From: Botryosphaeria dothidea
Taxonomy: Eukaryota > Ascomycota > Dothideomycetes > Botryosphaeriales > Botryosphaeriaceae
NCBI GenBank assembly: GCA_011503125.2
Contig: WWBZ02000051.1
Span: 3,968,001-4,032,000 of the forward strand
Length of the DNA stretch: 64,000 nt
Reading direction: 5' to 3'
The stretch's first letter is position 1, and each line of letters begins with the position of its first letter. Positions 22,824 through 34,336 of this stretch are shown piece after piece. Below the pieces are notes generated by a model that ran no database searches, had not been told where the DNA came from, and saw only the letters and a list, made by a program, of their open reading frames with translations. The position numbers were made by a program, and so were the translations under genes.

Positions 22824-23555
22824 AAATAGATAGATAAATTTATTTCTTTCCGATATAGCTCTCTTACGGGTCTATACGGAGCTAGCTATTTATAGTTATT
22901 TTATATAAGAAGGAAAACCTTTTCGCCTAGTAAAAACCTCTTCTCTCTCTCTAGGTATACTATTCTATACTAGTTTTTATTCTTTCTTTTTACTAGTAGC
23001 GGCTACTATAGTAGCCCTATATTTATCTACTAAATCTATTTCTTTAGTTTTTATTTTCGTAGTTATTCGGGTCCTAGTAGTTTTAGTAGTTCTCCTAGTT
23101 CCTCTTTCTAGTTATTCTTCTAGATTAGTTCTTTTACTAGACTAAATTACTTAAGTAGCCCTAGGTATAAGAACTAGTCTATTACTACTTTAATTTTCTT
23201 TTTTATTAAAAGAAAAGAATCGTAGTTTATAGTTTCTACTCTTTAGAGTATTTATACTCTACTCTATTAAAAGTAGAGATAAAAGAGAAGAATATACTTT
23301 AGAGTTTATCTATACTAGCCGTATAGATAGATAGAGCTAGAATATTTTAGTATCTTATATCTAGAGAGAAAGTCCTCTAGTTTAATATACTTAGTACGTA
23401 ATAGAGTAGCGAGTATACTCTATAGCTTAGATAGTTCGCTATAAATTTATCGAATCTTTAGATTCTACTATATACTTTAGGCTACTAGCTTATCTTATCT
23501 TTCTTAGCTAGTAAACTTTATCTATCTCTTCTTCTACTTATTTCTATATATTATA
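22824..23555 (-). mobile_element. 5'-truncated LINE-A insertion (about 730 bp)
   Basis: LINE-A 3' end on the minus strand. The tail agatagataaattt at the left is followed by sequence matching 10650-11385, heavily RIP-mutated. It truncates the Ty3-A integrase. I could not find a convincing target duplication, so the right edge is approximate; a SINE follows within about 10 bp. Confidence 0.82.
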
Positions 23556-23565
23556 TATAGTCTTA

Positions 23566-24187
23566 GCGGGGTAGTATACTAGTAGAATATACTTCTACGG
23601 TAATCTAGTCTTTTTAGAGTAGTATAGATTCTAAGTTCGAATCTTAGACCGCTTACCTACTCGTAGTATATACGTTCTACGTTAAAAGTATACGTATCCG
23701 CGTTCTTTCTAGCGGTAATAAGGAGGAAAATCTATAGATAGTTAGGGTAGGCTATAAGTAGTATATACGTCCTACTATAAAAGTATACGTATCCGCGTTC
23801 TCTCTAGCGGTAATAAGAGAGAGAAGGGCTAGCTAGACGCTTCTAAAAATAAATTTTAAAAGCGCTTTACTAGCGCTTATAAATAGATAAGCTAGAACTT
23901 CTTACGGCTTAGTCTTAAAATTTATAGTTATCTCTCTCTATAGTTTCTTCCTCTTAGCTACTCTTCCTATTTTAGATACCGCTACTAGTATATAGAAAAA
24001 CTATACTAAATAGAGTATTTACGGATACTACTATTATAGATAGAGAAGGTTTTTACTCGGGCTATTCTAAGAAAGTAGCTACGGTTTCCTCTTCTATATA
24101 TTCTTATAGATAGCTATAGCTATATAGACTCTTCGGAGAGCTAAATTAGCTTAAAATTAAATTTATCTATCTATCTATCTATCTATA
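23566..24187 (+). mobile_element. SINE copy 2, heavily RIP-mutated
   Basis: Matches SINE copy 1 end to end, from agcggggtagtatac to a longer tail (about seven tatc units). Almost all CA and TG are lost. It lies between the truncated LINE and the RNase H part of Ty3-C. No target repeat is visible, so sequence may have been lost at one side. Confidence 0.87.
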
Positions 24188-27100
24188 TTAATATAAAATA
24201 TTACTAACGTTAGTTAAGAATATATAAATCTTTCTTAGCTTTATAAACTTCTACCGCCGCTTTATTAAGAACTTCTTCTATATAGTACGCCTTCTTACTA
24301 AGATAATAAAAGAAGAATAATTTATAACTAAGAATAGAAAACGTAAGATAAAATACTAGAAGTTTATATAGAATAATAAGAAATAAGCCGCCTTTAACTA
24401 ACTATAAGCTATATTTATCTTCGTATCTATCTTTATATATTTCGACTCTAAAAAGAAAATATAGATTAAAACGAATATCTTAGACTTTATTAGTATAAAT
24501 ATTCTATTATAAATATACGACGAAGTACTTAAACTAGTTATATACTTTTCTAAGAAAATATTCTTAACTAAGTATAACTATATAGATAGATAGATAGATA
24601 AATTTAATTTTAAGCTAATTTAGCTCTCCGGAGGGTCTATATAGCTATAGCTATCTATAAGAGTATATAGAAGAGAAAACCGTAGCTACTTTCTTAGAAT
24701 AGTCTAGGTAAAAACCTTCTCTATTTATAATAGTAGTATCCGTAGATACTCTATTTAGTATAGTTTTTCTATATACTAGTAGCGGTATCTAAAGTAGAAA
24801 GAGTAGTTAAGAAGAAACTATAGAGAGAGATAACTATAAATCTTAAGACTAAGCCGTAAGAAGTTCCGGCTTACTTATTTATAGGCGCTAGTAAAGCGCT
24901 CTTAAAATTTATTTTTAGAAGCGCCTAGCTAGTTCTTCTCCCCCTTATTACCGCTAGAAAAAACGCGGGTACGTATACTTTTATAGTAGGACGTATATAC
25001 TACTTATAGCCTACCCTAACTATCTATAGATTTTTCCTCTTATTACCGCTAAAGAGAACGCGGATACGTATATTTTTAACGTAGAACGTATATATTACGA
25101 GTAGGTAAGCGGTCTAAGATTTAAACTTAGAACCTATACTATTCTAGAAAGACTAGATTACCGTAGAAGTATATTCTACTAGTATACTACCCCGCTAGTA
25201 TAACTATATAATCTATAATAAAGAGCTACTTACTATTATTCGCTTCTTTAAAACTTAGAAACTAGAACTTATAAATACTTCTATAAATAAGCCTATTAAA
25301 GTACTTACGAATTATAAGAATCTAAAGTATTTTATAATAACTAAGTAGCTAACTAGCCGCTAAGCCCGCTAGGCTAAATTTCTATCTACCTTTAACTTTA
25401 TTATCTTCTACTAGCTAGATAAATAAAAAAAAAAGCTAGACTTATTTATAAAGAGAACGTAGAACTTACTATAAGAAATTAACGATCTAAGAAAATAATA
25501 CCGGTTCTAATAACTACTTCGGGACTTAAATCTAGAATCTAATATAAAGATCGCTATTAATTCTATTTTCTTTACTACTAATAATCTAGAGAAGAAAGAA
25601 TTAGACTTTTAAGAGCCGGAAGATAACTAGATCTAAAAAACCTAGAAAGCCTAAGAAATCTAAGAAGTCTAGAAAACCTAGAAAGCTAGATAAAAAGATC
25701 TCGATATACTTATTAGCGAAGTCTACGAGGAGAATAGAGTAATCTAGAATCTTTATAGAAGTATTAATACTAGAGATAGACGTATACTAAGCTACTTAAT
25801 TAGAAAGAGCTATAAAAAAAATATTTAGAACTTCTTAGTAAAAGATAGTTAGATATAGCTAAAACACGCGCTTATTATCCTAGACTACTAACTACTACGC
25901 CTACGCCTCCTATAGAATTATTATAAAAAACTACTTATAAAATATCTAGAATCTAAAGCTATATATAAAAAGCTTATAAAAAACTACTAGTAAGCTAGAT
26001 AAAGAGAAGACGTTACTCGTTTCTATAAAAACTATTACTACTACCGCCGCTATAAGCTATACTTAAAGTAAAAGTAAGAACTACTTAAACCGCTATCTAT
26101 TTTCTAATAGAAGTAGCTCTACGTAACTCTAGACTTTAAGAAAAACTACCGCTATATATTAGAAAGAATTAGAGATATCGATACTATCTAGTTATTATAA
26201 ACCGTTTAACTAAAAGAAAGATCTACGAGCTAATAATAATACTAGATACTAAAGAAACCGTAGAGGCTCTAAACCGCCGTCTCTTTTATATACGAGATTT
26301 TCTAATAAATATTATCTCTAACCGAGGTAGCGCTATAAACTTCTATATCTATAGAAAAATTATAGAACGATATAACGTAAAGATTAAAATATTAACTATC
26401 TTTTATCTCTAGACTAACGGCTAGAGCGAGAGCTCTATTAAAGATCTTAAAAAGTATCTCTAGATATATATTAACTACGCGTAAGATAACTAGGTCGACT
26501 TTCTATCTAAAGCTAAATATATAGCTAATACGTATATTAGCGTATTAACTAGTATATCGCTATTCTTCGCTAATAACGAATTCTATCTACGTACTAGTTT
26601 AGAGTCTATAAAAATCTACTAAAGTACTAGAAAAGTAGAAGTAATTAGAATAGACTAGTTAGTTAAAAGATTAAATACTATAAGAAGCTTTCTCTAAGAA
26701 TAACTAGCCTAGATATAAGAAGAATAAGCTCGCTACGTAGATAAATTCCGCTAGTTATACTCTACTTTCCGTATAGACGATAAAGTATTTATTAACGCTT
26801 AAGACTTTAATCTAGAACGAAATAGTAAGTCTCTCTTACTAAAGAACCTTAGTCCGTAGAAAATTACTAGATTAATTAACGATAAAGTATACGAAGTTAC
26901 TATACCTTCTTATATATAAGAGAAAAGAATCTTTTCTATATTCTACCTCTAGAAGCTATATCTTACTCTAGATAATTTATACCCGGGTTAGGTCTAGAAG
27001 TCTAGTCTAGTATATATAATCTTTAATAAGAATAAGAATAAAACTTATAAGGAGTAGAAAGTACTAGAGGTAGTAAACTACCGAAACTTAAGATATAGAG

Positions 27101-27201
27101 TATAGTATAAGATTATCTTTATAGGTAACTAGAACGAGTAGAACTTTAATCTTCTATAGTAATACTAGGGTAACTATAAGAATACTTCTAATAAAATCCG
27201 T
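24188..27201 (+). mobile_element. Ty3-C, first part: RNase H and integrase with a chromodomain-like end, RIP relic
   Basis: In translation with stops: FLSFINFYRRFIKN near 24225, IYFDSKKKI near 24450 (RNase H), YNKELLTIIRFF near 25215 and HKNLKYF-like sequence near 25315. The integrase core runs from about 26180, with NIISNRGSA near 26315, a TNG block near 26410 and INYA/VDFLSKAKYIANTYI near 26470-26540. A C-terminal block near 27050-27180 (VVNYRNLRYRVYK, then WNEW-like spacing) resembles the chromodomain-like tail of fungal gypsy integrases. A SINE splits the RNase H (24583-25196). At 27201 Ty3-B interrupts; Ty3-C resumes at 33008. RT and everything upstream are missing. Confidence 0.83.
24583..25196 (-). 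mobile_element. SINE copy 3, minus strand, in Ty3-C RNase H
   Basis: Reverse complement of the SINE: the tail (tagatagatagataaattt) is at the left and the tRNA-like head, ending ctaccccgct, at the right. The target duplication agtataactata flanks it at 24571-24582 and 25197-25208, and the gypsy RNase H reading continues across it. RIP mutation is heavy. Confidence 0.92.
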
Positions 27202-27451
27202 TATAATAGCTTATATTCGGTGCACTCGCGGAAATATAGTAGTATTACTATCTACGAGAAGACTAAGCTAAAGAAAAAAGAAAGAAAGATTTAAGTAAGA
27301 TAGCGCTACTTATATATCTCTCTAGAGTCTCTTTTATTAGTAGCGAGTTATAGAGTTTTCTTATTAAGCTTTATTAAGCTTTAGGATTCTTTTAACCTAA
27401 GGTCTCGCCGTAGAATCTATCTAAGGCACCCTTAGGGTTTAAACCGTAATA
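27202..27451 (-). repeat. Ty3-B 3' LTR, heavily mutated
   Basis: 250 bp from tataatagc to aaaccgtaata. It is the same length as the partner LTR at 32758 and differs from it only by transitions, almost all as C-to-T or G-to-A in this copy. Confidence 0.92.
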
Positions 27452-27499
27452 TTACCCCCCTTCCGGCTTTAAAGGTAGGTCTTTAGGGCTTTAGTATCT

Positions 27500-30400
27500 T
27501 TTAAAGCGCTTACTAGTTTCTAAGTTAGCCGCGCGTATTCTCTCTACTTAACTTAATAGAGTTTCTACTATTTCTACTAGCCTAGCTATCTTTCTAGTTT
27601 TTTACCTAAGATAGCTTTAACCCTCTATTCTTCTTCTCTATTAACGAGTATAGCTAGTAGTTAATAATCGTTCTATTCTTAGCTTAGTAAAGGATCTATT
27701 CTAGCTAGGCGTAAGAGATCGACGTTAAAGACGTTATATATCTTAGTTAGTACGTCTAGTTTATAGCTATAAGGGCTAATAACCTCGATAACTATAAACT
27801 TTACTACTCGATTATTAAGCTTCCGGCTTAGGCGGTCCGTTTATATATTCTTAAGATTTAGCTAGACTTTATCCCCTACTTTATACGCTAGTAATAGGTC
27901 CCTATATCGATTTACTTAGGTCTCCTAATCCTATTATACGTTCGCCATTAATACTTCTACCTATTCGGTTATCTCCTTAATCTTTACTACGATTACTTCT
28001 CCTTTTTATATTAGTAATATAGAGTTCGGGACTAGTTAAGAATTCTCGAATAACTATAGTAGCTCGAGGTAGTATCTATAAGAGAGGAAGAAGGGGCTAA
28101 TACCTATCGATAAGGATTCTTAGCTATTTATAGTAAGCTCTATTACTAGTAACTAGTTAACCTAGTTATTTTACGCGTAGTTAACTATTTAGTAGAGCTT
28201 TCTTTCTATCTCGATATTTATACGCTCCGTTAATCTATCTATTTCTAGATAGTAGGCTATTAAGATTCGTCTTTCGATTCTAAGTAATTAGTAAACCCTC
28301 TTCTATAGCTAGCTAATAAATTAGCTTCCCCGGTTAAAGATAATAGCGGTTAGGACTCTATAGTAGTAGTAGAAGCAGCGAATAAATATCCTAGTAACTA
28401 TTTCTACTTTAATATCCTTATAGGCCTTAAGGATAACTTCTTTACCTAATTAATTAGTAATAACTATAAGTATTCGATATTCTTAGCTCTCGGGTAGCGG
28501 TCTAATAAAGTCGACTAAGATCTCTCTCTACTAACGGTTTAGTACTAGTAATAGCCGTAGTAGTTCTTATTTACGGTCTCTCTAGACTTTAGTCCTTCCG
28601 TAGACGTTATAGTTACGTACGAATCTACGTATATTAGATACGAAGTTCGGCTAGAAGAACTATCTTACGATAAGGGCTATTATTCTAGTACGTCTAAGAT
28701 AAACTACTATTATTAAATCGTAGAGTATCTAGATTAGCTTAGTTCTTAAAGGCTCGTAGTTTAGTATCTAACGTCTACTACGGAATAGTAACTCTTCTTA
28801 ATTATTTAAGAAGTAATTAGTAATTAAGAGCTTAACTAGTTCTTCTAAATCGTTTAGTAGCGTTCTTCTATCCTCTCTTACTACTATTATAAGACGTCTA
28901 TAGTCCGGATCTACTACTTTTACCTCTTACTAGAGCTGCCGTAAATAGTCTTCGATTAACGTTACTTCTTATTCGTATACTAGTTCGTCTATAGATCTAT
29001 CTAATAGTTCGTCTACTAGTTTATCTACTAGTTTATCTACTTATTCGTCTACTTCTTATTCGGTTATAGCTTATCGTCTTATTTATACTAGTATTACTAA
29101 AACTCTCTAATAGTTAGCTTAAATCTTATCTAGGCTTAAGAGTCGTACGATACGATATTAAAGCCTCTTATTATCTTAAGATACTAGTAAGTCTTAGTCT
29201 CTTTATATAAGTGCGTTAGGCTAAGCTCTAAGCTTGCCTAGACGGTAAGTAATAGTAAAGTTAAATCGGCTTAGAATTAGCTACTATCTTATTTACCTCT
29301 TAGAGAGCCGTCGGACTATTATAAAGTATTTAAGATTCTTATAGTCCGTAATAATCTTAAATTCTTTTACGCTTCGTAGCTCTATATCCTACTACTAAAG
29401 ATACTTAATAATCGTAAGAAGCTTCTTATCGTAGATCTTATAGTTATACTCTACTAGCGAGTTCTTCTTTAAGAAGTAGGCAACTAGCCGGAGTACTCTA
29501 TTATTATCGTATTAGGATAAAATTCCTCCTATATAGTATTCTAAGGAGTTAGTCTCGAGGATTATCTTTCGGTCCGGGTTAAATTAGGCAAGGATTAGTA
29601 CCGTGATAAAGGCCTTCTTTAGCTTTCGAAACGCTCTTTCTACTCCTTCTATCTAATAGAACGGAACGTCTTTCTTTATAAGTGCATATAACGGAGCCGT
29701 AGTCTTCGAGTATTTATTAATAAAGCGCCGGTAGAAGTTCGTAAAGCTAAGAAATCTAAGCACTTCTTTAACTATAGTTAGTATTTCCTATTTCTAAATA
29801 GCTTTTACCTTAGCTAGGTCTATACGGATATCTTTTCTAGCTTCGATAATAAATCTAAGATACTTTATTAACTAAACCTCGAATTCGTACTTATCGATAT
29901 TAAGCTATAGTTCCGCTGCTTATAGCTTTTCGAGAACCTTAGTTACGTGCTCTCGGTATTAGGTACGAGATTCCTCGGTAAAAATAAGTATATTATCGAT
30001 ATAAGCCGATACGAAGTTATCTAGGAAGTCCTATAGGGTCTAGTTAATATATCGTTAAAAGATACTTAGTGTATTAGCTAGTCTAAAGGGAGTAACAAGC
30101 TACTTAAATAGTCTAAAGCGGGTTCGAAAGGCTATAAGCTATTTATCTCCTAATTTAACCCGAATCTTATTAAATACTACGATTATATCGAGTTTCGTAA
30201 ACTATCTTGCCTTACTAATCCGGTTAAGGGTCTCCTAGATAAGAGGTAGTAGATATCGATTCTTTCGTATAAGTTAATTAAGAGCTCGGTAGTTATAATA
30301 GAATCGTAAGCCTTTACCTAGTTTCTTTATAAAGAGGACTAGCGCTACGGCTAGAGAATTACTTATACGAATAAAGCCTTTATCGAGTAGCTCTATAAGC

Positions 30401-31300
30401 GTTTTCTAGAGTACTAGTAGTTCGTCTCTAGATATATTATATAAGGATCCCTATAGGGCCACTAGTGTCCTCCTATTCTTATCTTTCTTAAGCTTAATCT
30501 AATAATCGATTCTAGATCGATATAGAGGTAACTTATCGGCTTTACTTCTATCGAAGGTATCGAGAAACCGTTTATCTAACTAGGCTAGTAGTTTCGTTCT
30601 TAGGTCCGTATACTTCTTCTTAGTAAGTGCTTTATTAATATTAGCTAGACTTGCTAAGAAAATCTAGTAACCGAGTCGTTTCTTCCTCGTAAGAAGGCGG
30701 AACCTAGCGGCTCCGACCCTTCTATAGTCGAGTTCTTTTCTCTCTCTCTAGCTTTATACTACTAGGCTAGAGTCCTTAAATCTAAGGATTTATTTTTCTA
30801 TATCTAGTTCTACTCTCTCTTTTACTAACTATAGTAAGCTAAGAATAACTTTATAGCCTTTAATTCTTAGAGCTATATAGAAGTAAGCTCTTTTCGTTTA
30901 GTATCCGCCGATATCGATCTCGGTAATTACTACTTCGGTAATCTAGGAGTCGGTAATAGTATTAACTAACTAGATTTATCTTAGTCGGATAGAGATACGC
31001 TAGAGTTTATATCTTCGAGCGAATCGAGTATCGATAAAGCTATAGGATAAGTACCTAGAATTAATAAGGGTTTAAGTAGAGATCTTCTTATTAATAAGTA
31101 CTAAAACTAAGAAAGGTAGTTTTTCTATATACTTATTCTCGAATTGCTTCTAATCTACTTAAAGCTTACTTTACTTCTTTTACTCCTAACGGCGAATTTT
31201 ATTAGGAGCTACTCTTTTTCTAAATTCTTATTAACCTCGAATACTTTAGTATCCTCCTCTAATTACGGAGGAACTTCCTACTCCGATTATCTAATACTAG
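27500..31300 (-). pseudogene. Ty3-B pol relic: RT, RNase H, integrase
   Basis: The segment is colinear with the lightly mutated copy at 60557-64000, from which the domains are assigned. Integrase lies at about 27940-28490 (60928-61476 in that copy), the variable linker at about 28800-29100, RNase H at about 29250-29650, and the RT with the downstream connection at about 29650-30750. Stops occur throughout. The same blocks in both copies and the order integrase downstream of RNase H make it Ty3/gypsy. Confidence 0.85.
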
Positions 31301-31559
31301 TAGCTTAAGCTGGGCGACGGGCAGGCGTATAAGGGCATATATACTTCTAGTGTCCTAAAGCACTATAACGCGTATAAAGCCTATTCTAACGACGTTGGTT
31401 AATCTTATCTTAAGTTATCTATTTAGCTCTCCGGGTTAGTACGGCTTTGGCTAGGCCTATTAGTTCCTAGTCTATTTAGTCGTTTTAAAGAGGCTTTAGA
31501 TACGTAGTAGGTCTAGTAGTCGTTATTAATCGAGTAGATCTCTTATTGGTTTAAGGACT

Positions 31560-32378
31560 TAGACTTCTCCTTCCTTAATACCTACTTCGTATAACTAACT
31601 TCTTAGCCTTATTAATAGCCTCTATATCGTTACTAGTTCTAGCTAGTAAGTTAGTAAATTCGTAGAACGTAAGATCTTCTAAGCTCTTGCTAACTAGTCG
31701 GTCTTTTAGTTCCCAGCTAATTAAGTTCTAAAGAGAGTCTTTCTTTTGCTTATCGTCCTATATAGTACTTTTACTAGATTTAAGCATTAGGTGGCGGAAC
31801 TTTACAAAGTGTTCTCTAAAGGGGCCACCTTTTTAATATAGGGCTCGGAGCTCGCGACGTGCTTTTTCCTCGCGATATAGGTCGCTAAATACGGCCCTTA
31901 GCTATTCGAATAGGTCCTAGGTTATAGCCGTCTAGCTTAAGGATCTCTACTATAGTTATAAGTAGGTAAGCGCGGTTCCTCGTAGCTGGTTAAATAGCAA
32001 CGCTGCTTATATCGTTTCTGGGTAGCTTACGTAATCGATTCGAAGTTTCTAATTTGCTTAATCAATCTAGGCTTCTAGCTCCTTTCGTTCTCCTTTAAAT
32101 TCTACTAGTTCGGGTAGGATTTTTCTTGGCCTTTAACTTGCCGTAAGCGCTTAAGTAACCGCTTTAGCAATTACGGTCGGTAGGGTTTATACTTAAGCCG
32201 TCAGGGTGGACGTAGCTATTCCTACGCTAGGCTGCCTTATTATTAGTATAGTAGCCTGGCTATCTATTCGTGCCTGTAGCTAAGTAACTATTGTAAATAG
32301 TTAGTTCGCCTATTACGGTGGGTCCTCTTGTTCGCGCTGCGGGGCCTCTTACGGTTTATCTATTAGTTAGTCGTCCAT
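31560..32378 (-). pseudogene. Ty3-B gag relic
   Basis: Frame from ATG at 32378 (MDD, then RIP stops). It reads through a gag capsid-type region: KLRIDYVSYPETI near 32050, AALLFNQLRGTALTYL near 31985, LFEWLRAVF-like sequence near 31900, and FREHFVKFRHLMLKSSKST near 31820. It ends in ELKDRLVSKSLEDL near 31690 and an ARTSNDIEAINKAKK block near 31620. This is typical of gypsy capsid proteins, which form the particle. Stops are TAA/TAG at former Gln/Trp codons, but the frame is easily followed, unlike in pol. Confidence 0.8.
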
Positions 32379-32757
32379 TCTAGGACGCGTCTTTGGGTGT
32401 CTTCTTAAGCGTCTCCTTAGGTGTCTTCTTAGGTGCCCTCTCTAAGATCTCCCTTTTAGATCTTCTTTTAGGGACTTCTTCGTGCCTTCTTAAACGCTAC
32501 GCTGTCGTTTTATTAAAGAGCTTCCTTCGGGAACCTTCTTAAGTGCCTACACGGACACCTTCTTAAACGATTTCCTAGGTATAGTTAACTGGCAACGAGC
32601 CTAGCCACTATCCTATTCCTTAGGTGACTTGGGTAACTTAGGTAAAGAGAAGCCGTGCTCACGTAAGAGCTTTGGCGCACGGAGGAAAGGGGAATAAGGA
32701 TATAGTGCTTACGTGGGAGCTATAGCGTATAGAGGAAAGGGGATGAGCTTAGTCTAA

Positions 32758-33007
32758 TATAATGGCTTGCATCCGGTGCACTCGCGGAAATATAGTAGCA
32801 TTACTATCTACGAGAAGACTAAGCTAAAGAGAAAAGAAAGAAAGGTTTAAGTAAGATAGCGCTGCTTATATATCTCTCTAGAGTCTCTTTTATTAGTAGC
32901 GAGTTGCAGGGTTTTCTTGTTGAGCTTCATTGAGCTTCAGGGTCCTCTTAACCTAAGGTCTCGCCGCAGAATCCATCCAAGGCACCCTTAGGGTTCAAAC
33001 CGTAACA
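32758..33007 (-). repeat. Ty3-B 5' LTR, lightly mutated
   Basis: 250 bp, tataatggcttgcatccggt to aaaccgtaaca. It keeps tgcatccggtgcact-type CA and TG pairs that are lost in the other LTR. The TCCGT duplication follows at 33008. Confidence 0.93.
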
Positions 33008-33282
33008 TCCGTAAGTACTACGTATACTATAAGAACGCGCCTAAGCTATCTAAATTTTTTAAGAAGCTTAGTAGATCTCGCTTAGAGAAGAGAAAGATAG
33101 TATTAGGCCTTTTAAGCGCTACTACTCTAGATAACTAGGTAGATACTTAATAGTAACTAGAGGCTCTAGCTATACTAAGAATAACTCGGTTAGATACTAG
33201 AATACGGGCCTAGCGCTAAGCGACTAGATATATTTATCCTTCGCCCTCTCTTTCTAGACTCTCTTTTCTTTCTTCTTATATA
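33008..33282 (+). pseudogene. Ty3-C, end of pol after the Ty3-B insertion
   Basis: Continues the reading interrupted at 27201 (IRKYYVYYKNAPKLSKFFKKL). This resembles the tail that follows the chromodomain in fungal gypsy polyproteins. It is open to about 33130, then degenerates before the LTR. Confidence 0.7.
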
Positions 33283-33483
33283 TATTACGGTCGCACGAAA
33301 CTAAGTTTAAGTAGATATCGATTAACGAAGATTCTAGAGTAAAGAAGAAAGAAGAAAGAAGAAAAGAAAGAAAGCTATCTTTTATCGCTATTTAGGAAAG
33401 CTTTAACTAAGTAGATAAAAGATTATTCGCATCCGGCCAGTCGAAAGTATAAGTTAATTCTAACCTTACTCCGGATCGTAACA
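33283..33483 (+). repeat. Ty3-C 3' LTR (about 201 bp)
   Basis: Begins tattacggtcgcacg (TGTTACGG mutated) and ends ccggatcgtaaca. These are the expected TG/CA ends and sit right after the end of pol. There is no second copy in the window to confirm it. Confidence 0.6.
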
Positions 33484-34319
33484 ATATATAGATAGATAGA
33501 TAAATTTATTTCTTCCCGATTTAGCTTCCTTACGGGTCTATACGGGGCTAGCTATCTATAGTTATTTTACTCGAGGGGAAAAACCTTATCGCCTAGTAAA
33601 AACCCCTCCTTTCTATCTAGGCCTATTTATTTCTACTAGTTCTATTTTTTCTTCTTACCGGTAGCGGCTACTATAGTAGCCCTATATTCGCCTACTAGCC
33701 TTACTTCTTTAGTTCTTATTCTCGTAGTTATTCGGGTCCTAGTATTTCCGGTAGTCCTCCTAGTTTCTCTTTCTAGTTATTCTTCTAGATTAGTTCCCTA
33801 GTAAGACTAAACTAACTAAGTAGCCCTAGGCGTAGGAACTAGCCTATTACTACTTTAATTCTCTTCTTTATTAAGAGAAGAAAGTAGTAGTCCGTAGTCT
33901 CTACTCTTTAGAGTATCTATACTCTATTCTATTAGAAGTAGAAGTAGAAGAGAAGAATATATTTTAGGGTTTATCTATACTAGCCGTATAGATAGATAGG
34001 ACTAAGATACTCTAGTACCTTACGCCTTAAGAGAAAGTTCTTTAGTCTAATATACTCTATACGTAGTAGAATAGTAAGTATACTCTATAGCTTAGATAGT
34101 TCGCTATAGATTTATCTAATTTTTAGGTTCTACTATATACTTTAGGCTACTAGCTTATCTTATCTTCCCTAGCTAATAGACCTTATCTATCTCTTCTTCT
34201 ACTTATTTCTATATACTATACGTAGCTTTATTCGCTCTAAGAGACTTTAGTAGGTAGAGAGATAGTAGTTAAGAAGTAAGTTTACTTTTTTTCTAAGTAG
34301 GGTTCTTCTAGTAGGACTA
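33484..34319 (-). mobile_element. 5'-truncated LINE-A insertion (about 836 bp)
   Basis: LINE-A tail and 3' end on the minus strand, matching 10644-11480 and ending at the ctagtaggactat block. It is heavily mutated. It sits directly against the Ty3-C LTR and against the next LINE's target site; no clear target duplication is visible. Confidence 0.85.
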
Positions 34320-34336
34320 TCTTCTTATATATAGAT

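Larger units (their letters stand above)
27202..33007 (-). mobile_element. Ty3-B, full-length Ty3/gypsy element (5806 bp) with both LTRs and target duplication
   Basis: Two 250-bp LTRs (27202-27451 and 32758-33007) flank a minus-strand internal region. A perfect 5-bp duplication, tccgt, is at 27197-27201 and 33008-33012. Next to the left (3') LTR, the plus-strand run ttaccccccttcc is, on the minus strand, a purine run typical of the plus-strand primer site. Gag lies to the right and pol to the left. The element disrupts the C-terminal part of Ty3-C pol. Mutation is uneven: the pol half is almost free of CA and TG, while the gag end and right LTR keep many. Confidence 0.94.

Noticed and set aside
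32735..32757. tRNA-like ggggatgagcttagt next to the Ty3-B 5' LTR
   Set aside because: It resembles a tRNA 5' end, but its orientation and distance do not fit a normal primer site. It is too short to call.
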